Assembly: GCF_019399235.1 (NCBI RefSeq)
Contig: NZ_JAELVH010000004.1
Coordinates: 1 to 64,000 of the forward strand
DNA length: 64,000 nt
Direction: 5' to 3'
From: Streptomyces poriferorum
GTDB taxonomy: Bacteria; Actinomycetota; Actinomycetes; Streptomycetales; Streptomycetaceae
Shown here: positions 60,152 to 64,000 of the stretch, one piece after another
Layout of the letters: every line of letters begins with the position of its first letter
How positions within the stretch are numbered: position 1 is the stretch's first letter
Position numbers and translations under genes: made by a program
Notes under the pieces: generated by a model
What the model was told of the DNA's origin: nothing
What the model saw: the letters and a program-made list of their open reading frames with translations, nothing else
Database searches by the model: none

Positions 60152-60984
60152 GTACCGACGCGCTCGTGACGGAACGACGGACGACGGACGCCACCGCACC
60201 CACGCACACACCCGTGGCGGACGGCCTGGCCGTGCTCGGCCGCCATCTGCAACGGATCAAGGCGACCCCGGGTGTCCTGATCCTCACCCAGACCATGCCG
60301 ATCACGATGCTGCTGTTCTTCGGGTACGTCTTCGGCAGCGCCCTGGCCGTCCCCGGCCGGGAGTACCGCGCCTTCCTGGTGCCGGGACTGCTGGCGGCGA
60401 CCGCGGCGAACGGCGTCATGACGGGCATGTTCCAGTCGGCGCAGGACTGCCACCGGGGCGTGATGGACCGGTTCCGGACCCTGCCGATGAGCCGGTCCGC
60501 CGTGCCGTTCGGGCAGACCGCGGCCGATGTGCTGACCACGGCCGTCGGCCTGGTCCCGCTGATGCTGGTCGGCCTCGCCGTGGGCTGGCGGATCGAGGGC
60601 GGCCCGGCCGCCGCGGTGGGCGCGTTCGGCCTGCTGCTGCTGTTCCGGTTCGCGACGTCATGGGTGGGCTGCTGGCTGGGGCTCCTGATCCGGAACGAGG
60701 AGGCCGCCGGGCAACTGGGCGCGTCCACGTTCATCCTGCCGCTGCTCTCCAGCGCGTACATCCCGACCGACAACCTGCCGGGCTGGCTGCGCACGCTCGC
60801 GGAGTGGAATCCGATCAGCGCCGTCGCCGCGGCCGCCCGCGACCTCTTCGGCAACGCCGCACCGGCCGCCGACGCCGCCTGGCCGGTCGCCCACCCGGTG
60901 GCCGGAACGCTGCTGTGGTCGGCGGTACTGCTCGCGGTCGCCGTGCCGCTGTCCGTACGCCTCTACTCGCGCGGCGGCGAATGA
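60148..60984 (+). CDS. DrrB-type ABC exporter permease
   Basis: 278-residue ABC-2 type membrane subunit with six helices. The region QTMPITMLLFFGYVFGSALA begins the membrane domain, and SAQDCHRGVMDRFRTLPMSR matches the ABC-2 EAA-like segment before helix 3. STFILPLLSSAYIPTDNLPGWLR is typical of DrrB proteins. It forms the exporter with the overlapping ATPase gene. The exported compound is unknown; resistance to a self-made or foreign antibiotic is a family-based guess. Confidence 0.92.
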   Translation: MSTDALVTERRTTDATAPTHTPVADGLAVLGRHLQRIKATPGVLILTQTMPITMLLFFGYVFGSALAVPGREYRAFLVPGLLAATAANGVMTGMFQSAQDCHRGVMDRFRTLPMSRSAVPFGQTAADVLTTAVGLVPLMLVGLAVGWRIEGGPAAAVGAFGLLLLFRFATSWVGCWLGLLIRNEEAAGQLGASTFILPLLSSAYIPTDNLPGWLRTLAEWNPISAVAAAARDLFGNAAPAADAAWPVAHPVAGTLLWSAVLLAVAVPLSVRLYSRGGE

Positions 60985-61002
60985 CGACGCCGGGGCACCG
61001 GC

Positions 61003-61611
61003 TCAGCCGGGCAGTGCGACCGGCCGGTCCAGTGTGCCCAGCAGGGCGACGAAACCCGACTCCAGGAAGGCACCGAGGGCGTCGAGGGCGTCCGGCTCGT
61101 CGAGCGGCCAGTTGGTGACGGCTTCCTCGGCGAAGGCCATCCAGGCCCGGGCGGCGACCGGCAGCCGGGGCGAGTCCGGCATTCCGAGCCGTCGCTGACC
61201 CTCCACCACGCGCCGGGCCACGAGGGTGCGCGTGGACTCGACGATGTCCTCCACGGCGGGATGGCTGCCTGCGGCGCCACGGACCAGCGCGAGATAGACC
61301 CTGCGGTGCTCCGTGACGTACGCCGTGAAGCAGGCGATGAAGGACCGCAGCCAGGCGACGGGCTCCAGCGAGGGGTCCGGCTCCATGGCTGCGGCGAAGT
61401 CGTCGCACTCCCGCTGCACCATGGAGCGGTAGAAGTCGCGCTTGGAGTCGAAGTAGTGGAAGAGCAGCCCCCGGGAGATCCCGGCGCGGCGTGCCACATC
61501 GTCGGTGGAGAGTTCGTCCAGCGAGCGATCGGAGAGCATGTCCACGCCAATCGTGACCAACTGCGCCCTTCGTTCGTCGGGACTCAGGCGCGCGGCTCGC
61601 TTCTCGGGCAT
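61003..61611 (-). CDS. TetR-family regulator
   Basis: 202-residue repressor. HTH about residues 12-60: RAQLVTIGVDMLSDRSLDEL then AGISRGLLFHYFDSKRDFY; the C-terminal domain begins near PVAWLRSFIACFTAYVTEHR. It is convergent with the exporter permease and has no divergent partner within 150 bp, so its target is unclear. The ATG at 61611 is preceded at 6 nt by TACACT, with a perfect GAAGTACTTC palindrome abutting the box, which points to autoregulation of a leaderless mRNA. Confidence 0.88.
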   Translation of the reverse strand: MPEKRAARLSPDERRAQLVTIGVDMLSDRSLDELSTDDVARRAGISRGLLFHYFDSKRDFYRSMVQRECDDFAAAMEPDPSLEPVAWLRSFIACFTAYVTEHRRVYLALVRGAAGSHPAVEDIVESTRTLVARRVVEGQRRLGMPDSPRLPVAARAWMAFAEEAVTNWPLDEPDALDALGAFLESGFVALLGTLDRPVALPG

Positions 61612-61617
61612 GCGGAC

Positions 61618-61633
61618 AGTGTAGAAGTACTTC
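61618..61633 (-). promoter_or_regulatory. TetR promoter/operator: -10 box and abutting palindrome
   Basis: On the minus strand, TACACT (61618-61623) lies 6 nt before the ATG at 61611. GAAGTACTTC (61624-61633), a perfect 10-bp palindrome, sits in the -35/-10 spacer. Confidence 0.55.
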
Positions 61634-61765
61634 GGCACCGAATTACCTCGGAGCCCACCGCACCGGCGGGCAAGAGGCTCACGCGGACATGGCGACGCGC
61701 CACTGCCGGCTCCGGGGATGACGGAAGAGCGGGCAGCAGCGCGAGGCCGGGACCGGGGCGTCGGG

Positions 61766-62029
61766 TCAGCGGCGGCTGCCGAAGAGCGAGCGCCGCAGTC
61801 GCCGCAGCGGAGCGAAGAGCGAGACCCTCGCGCTCTTGCTCCGGCGGGTGTGCGCGACATCGCGCGAGGTGAGCTCGAGCATCAGCAGCGTCGCCTCCGC
61901 GGACTCACGCTGCGGGACGGCGGGGCCGCCCAGCACTGCGAGATGGCGGTCGAGGCGCGAACTCGTCGCACCGCTCCCGCATGTAATGGCAGGCACGCGT
62001 GGCCTGCTGCGCATCGTTATCTGTTCCAT
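61766..62029 (-). CDS. Small basic protein of unknown function
   Basis: 87 residues beginning MEQITMRSRPRVPAITCGSG and ending in a strongly basic tail, FAPLRRLRRSLFGSRR. There is no membrane helix; the middle (AEATLLMLELTSRDVAHTRR) is probably one amphipathic helix. GGGGAG lies about 5 nt before the ATG, a good ribosome site, which is the main support. I do not recognise the family. It lies downstream of the lipase gene on the same strand, separated by a long inverted repeat, so it is likely a separate transcript. Confidence 0.6.
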   Translation of the reverse strand: MEQITMRSRPRVPAITCGSGATSSRLDRHLAVLGGPAVPQRESAEATLLMLELTSRDVAHTRRSKSARVSLFAPLRRLRRSLFGSRR

Positions 62030-62132
62030 GTCACTCCCCACCCGTACGAGGGCACCCGGCCCGGGCAGGTTAACCCTATCGCCCCGCGGCGACACGCGTG
62101 TATCCCGGGCACAGGATTGAGCACACACATAC

Positions 62133-62198
62133 GGAGGTTGACGACCTGTCTGCGAATCTGCCCGATTCCAGGGCGAGTTGGACAGATCGTCAACCTCC
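62133..62198. repeat. Long inverted repeat, 18-bp arms
   Basis: GGAGGTTGACGACCTGTC (62133-62150) and GACAGATCGTCAACCTCC (62181-62198) pair at 17 of 18 positions, and the inner 30 bp pairs partly (GCCC/GGGC). It may be the lipase terminator, but the arms are less GC-rich than other terminators here and lie 113 bp past the stop. Function unknown. Confidence 0.75.
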
Positions 62199-62310
62199 TC
62201 ACGGATCAGGCCCATCGGAGCCGCCCACCGGAAGGGGCCCTGACCTGCAAGGCTCCTGCGGCAGGCGGCACGACGGGCGCCGCGCACAGCTCGGACGACG
62301 CCCGCGCCGA

Positions 62311-63120
62311 TCAGTCGAGCGAGTTGAGGACGGGCAGATAGCCACCGGACTGCCCGGCGGCGAAGGGGTGGTACGACTCGCCGATGTTGAGCCAGTTGAG
62401 ACTGTGCAGCCAGGCGCTCCCGGAGCAGATCTCGTGCCCGGTGAACGGCCCGGCGACATCACCGAAGGTGAATCCGTGGTCGGCGGCACGCTTGGCGGTG
62501 GCCGCGTTGAGGTAGTCGGAGGCGCCGTTGATGGCGGTGCGCACCTTGTCGCTCAGACCGACGACGCAACTGCCGCCGATCTTGTAGAAGCGGGGATAGC
62601 CGAGCACGACGACATGGGCGGACGGAGCTTTGGCGCTGATCGCGTCGTACACCGAGTCGAGCCGGCCGGGCAGCGTGGAGTCCACATAGCCGCGGGCGGT
62701 GGCGATCCGGTTGAGGCAGGTGGCCTCCGACTGGAGGACACAGGTCGTCATGACGTCGGCGAATCCCGCGTCGTTGCCGCCGATGGAGATCGAGACGAGG
62801 TCGGTCGAGGCGGTGAGCGGTCCCAGCTGACTCGCGGTCACGTCGTTGGTGCGGGCGCCCGAGCAGGCGGTGAAGGCGAAGGAGGCGGGAGCGTGGGCGG
62901 CCGCCCAGAGCGAGGGGTAGGCCACGGTGCTGCGCTTGCAGTCACCGCTGGAGCTGATGTAGCTGCCGGAGCCGACTCCCGAGGAGTAGGAGTCGCCCAG
63001 CGCGACATAGTCGACGGCTTGGACGGACGGTGCGGCGTTCGCGGTGGCCGCCCCGGTCAGGGCGATGACGGCGCCGAGCAGGAGTGAGGACGACAACGCC
63101 ATGAGTCTGGTGATCTTCAT
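62311..63120 (-). CDS. Secreted SGNH-family lipase/esterase
   Basis: 269-residue extracellular hydrolase. Signal peptide 1-29 (hydrophobic core LMALSSSLLLGAVIALTGAA, cleavage after ANA). SGNH blocks: GDSYSSG with nucleophile Ser44, the oxyanion glycine near SGARTNDVT, GGND with Asn116, and the catalytic His near residue 251 (SYHPFAAGQ). Paired cysteines indicate disulfides, as in the S. rimosus and S. coelicolor (SCO1725-type) lipases, which hydrolyse medium- to long-chain esters. AAGGGAG lies 5 nt before the ATG. It stands alone. Confidence 0.94.
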   Translation of the reverse strand: MKITRLMALSSSLLLGAVIALTGAATANAAPSVQAVDYVALGDSYSSGVGSGSYISSSGDCKRSTVAYPSLWAAAHAPASFAFTACSGARTNDVTASQLGPLTASTDLVSISIGGNDAGFADVMTTCVLQSEATCLNRIATARGYVDSTLPGRLDSVYDAISAKAPSAHVVVLGYPRFYKIGGSCVVGLSDKVRTAINGASDYLNAATAKRAADHGFTFGDVAGPFTGHEICSGSAWLHSLNWLNIGESYHPFAAGQSGGYLPVLNSLD

Positions 63121-63351
63121 GGAAGCTCCCTTGGACCGGCCGGCAGGATCTCTGCCACATCCGTGGTAGCAGCAGCGAAGCCCATTCCGGAAGTGTCCAT
63201 GCCAACTCGATCGGGTGAGCTTTCACCGCCGGTTCCCTGAGTTCGTGTCATATCGGCGCACCGGGCCCGCAGCCACGGCGCGAGCCGGACCGGAACAGCG
63301 GGTGACGAAACCTGGGTGCGCCGGATACACACGTGCCGGATCATGGGCGGC

Positions 63352-64000
63352 ATGTCTGCCAACCCCGAGTCCGCGCTGCCGATCCGGCTCACCGTCGACG
63401 ACAGCGACTCGCCGTCCGACGTCGTCGACGCGCTGTTCCTCGGCCGCTTCGCGACGGGCGAGCAGCCGTACTCGCACAGCTCCTCCCTCGACCGGGTGAG
63501 GAAGAGCGCCACGCTGCTGCCCGAGGGGGCGAAGGTGCTGCGCGCCGCCCGTGACGACGACCGCAGCGCCACGCTGGCCGAGGGCGAGGGCTGGACCCTG
63601 CTCGTCTCGCGGTGGAACCGCGGAGCCGACGTCACAGTCACCGCGACCGGTCCGGAACTGGCCCGCAAGGTGCTCGACGAGGCCACGGAAGGCGCCCAGG
63701 ACGAGCCGGAGCCCCAGCCGGAGAACGTGACGATGGGCTTCTGGTACGTCTCACCGCGCCGCGGCCCGCACCGCACGACCCGTCAGATCGCGGCCGGCAC
63801 ATGGGACGAGGTCCGCTCCAACTACACCGCGCCCGTGGCCACCGCCATGGACCGGCTGATGAAGGTCACCCCGGACGACATCGCGGGCCGGCTGCTCCTG
63901 CTGCACGGCCCGCCCGGGACCGGCAAGACGTCCGCCCTGCGCACCCTGGCCCGGTCCTGGCGGGACTGGTGCCAGGTCGACTGCGTGCTCGACCCCGAGC
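63352..64000 (+). CDS. AAA-type ATPase, DUF5925-like, 5' part
   Basis: 216 codons visible; the gene runs off the right edge. The N-terminal 170 residues resemble the DUF5925 domain of Streptomyces AAA proteins (from memory), including TMGFWYVSPRRGPHRTTRQI. It is followed by the Walker A LLLHGPPGTGKTSALRTLA with Lys192. It is expected to be a cytoplasmic ATPase; the rest of the AAA module lies outside. An ATG at 63343 is an alternative start. No partner gene is visible. Confidence 0.8.
   Translation, partial: MSANPESALPIRLTVDDSDSPSDVVDALFLGRFATGEQPYSHSSSLDRVRKSATLLPEGAKVLRAARDDDRSATLAEGEGWTLLVSRWNRGADVTVTATGPELARKVLDEATEGAQDEPEPQPENVTMGFWYVSPRRGPHRTTRQIAAGTWDEVRSNYTAPVATAMDRLMKVTPDDIAGRLLLLHGPPGTGKTSALRTLARSWRDWCQVDCVLDPE

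Noticed and set aside
54723..60984. Secondary-metabolite gene cluster suggested by hmgA and the DrrAB-like exporter
   Set aside because: There is no biosynthetic enzyme (PKS, NRPS, terpene or tailoring set); the genes are independent small units.
62133..62198. tRNA gene or phage attachment site
   Set aside because: It folds as one long hairpin rather than a cloverleaf; no integrase or duplicated half-site is present.

Overview
The window is high-GC actinobacterial chromosome, almost certainly Streptomyces. The evidence is strong G/C bias at third codon positions (which opens long antisense frames), many GTG starts, dense TetR/GntR/LysR control, short intergenic gaps, numerous likely leaderless promoters, and recognisable core-region genes (gluconate operon, hmgA, secreted SGNH lipase, type ISP-like orphan protein) in an order that recalls S. 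coelicolor SCO1676-SCO1726 (from memory, not searched). I saw no insertion sequence, prophage, CRISPR array, tRNA or rRNA. About 58 protein genes are called. Those cut by the edges are an amidohydrolase (left) and an AAA ATPase (right). No stretch over 300 bp lacks a gene.

Layout. 1-3.5 kb: amidohydrolase and APC permease with a divergent TetR. 3.5-6.3 kb: gluconate regulator, kinase and permease. 6.3-9.5 kb: membrane cytochrome b with a sulfite-oxidase-type molybdoenzyme, an ASCH protein and an FUSC-type exporter. 9.6-16.3 kb: FAD dehydrogenase, drug/metabolite transporter, TetR-SDR pair, Nudix hydrolase, a DUF202 pair and a quinone oxidoreductase. 16.4-20.1 kb: glucarate dehydratase, then a phosphotransferase/acyl-CoA dehydrogenase pair. 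20.1-24.7 kb: a 1519-residue HEAT-repeat protein of unknown function. 24.7-28.9 kb: LysR with a divergent 54-residue protein, then an SDR / acyl-CoA ligase / TetR operon. 29-34 kb: secreted NamZ-type muramidase, secreted penicillin-acylase-type hydrolase and a zinc-ribbon orphan. 34-43 kb: SoxR and small acyl-CoA and aldehyde catabolic modules with their own TetR regulators, plus PPK2. 43-47 kb: orphan sugar-ABC ATPase, MFS exporter and citrate-type symporter. 47-54.6 kb: molybdopterin oxidoreductase, TetR and a three-gene envelope operon (membrane-anchored beta-helix, cupredoxin-like lipoprotein, FedA-like membrane protein). 54.7-64 kb: hmgA, GntR, type ISP-like orphan, TetR with a DrrAB-like exporter, TetR, small basic protein, lipase and AAA ATPase.

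How the genes work together. Most of the window is peripheral metabolism: uptake and oxidation of sugar acids, acyl-CoAs, aldehydes, steroid-like or aromatic compounds, each in a one- to three-gene module with a local repressor. Near-identical operator-like palindromes occur upstream of separate modules: CTGAGCAAGCGCTTAG twice, an AAACTAGC-type palindrome twice, and ATACCGACYGGT three times. This suggests that local TetR proteins coordinate non-adjacent operons.

Two further sequence-level patterns stand out. First, in five places the DNA around a stop codon has been tandemly duplicated, so intergenic gaps are built from decayed copies of gene 3' ends. Second, at least a dozen genes have a TAnnnT-type -10 box exactly 6-7 nt before the start codon, predicting leaderless mRNAs. 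The best candidates for undescribed biology are the beta-helix/cupredoxin/membrane operon, the HEAT giant and the stand-alone type ISP-like protein.
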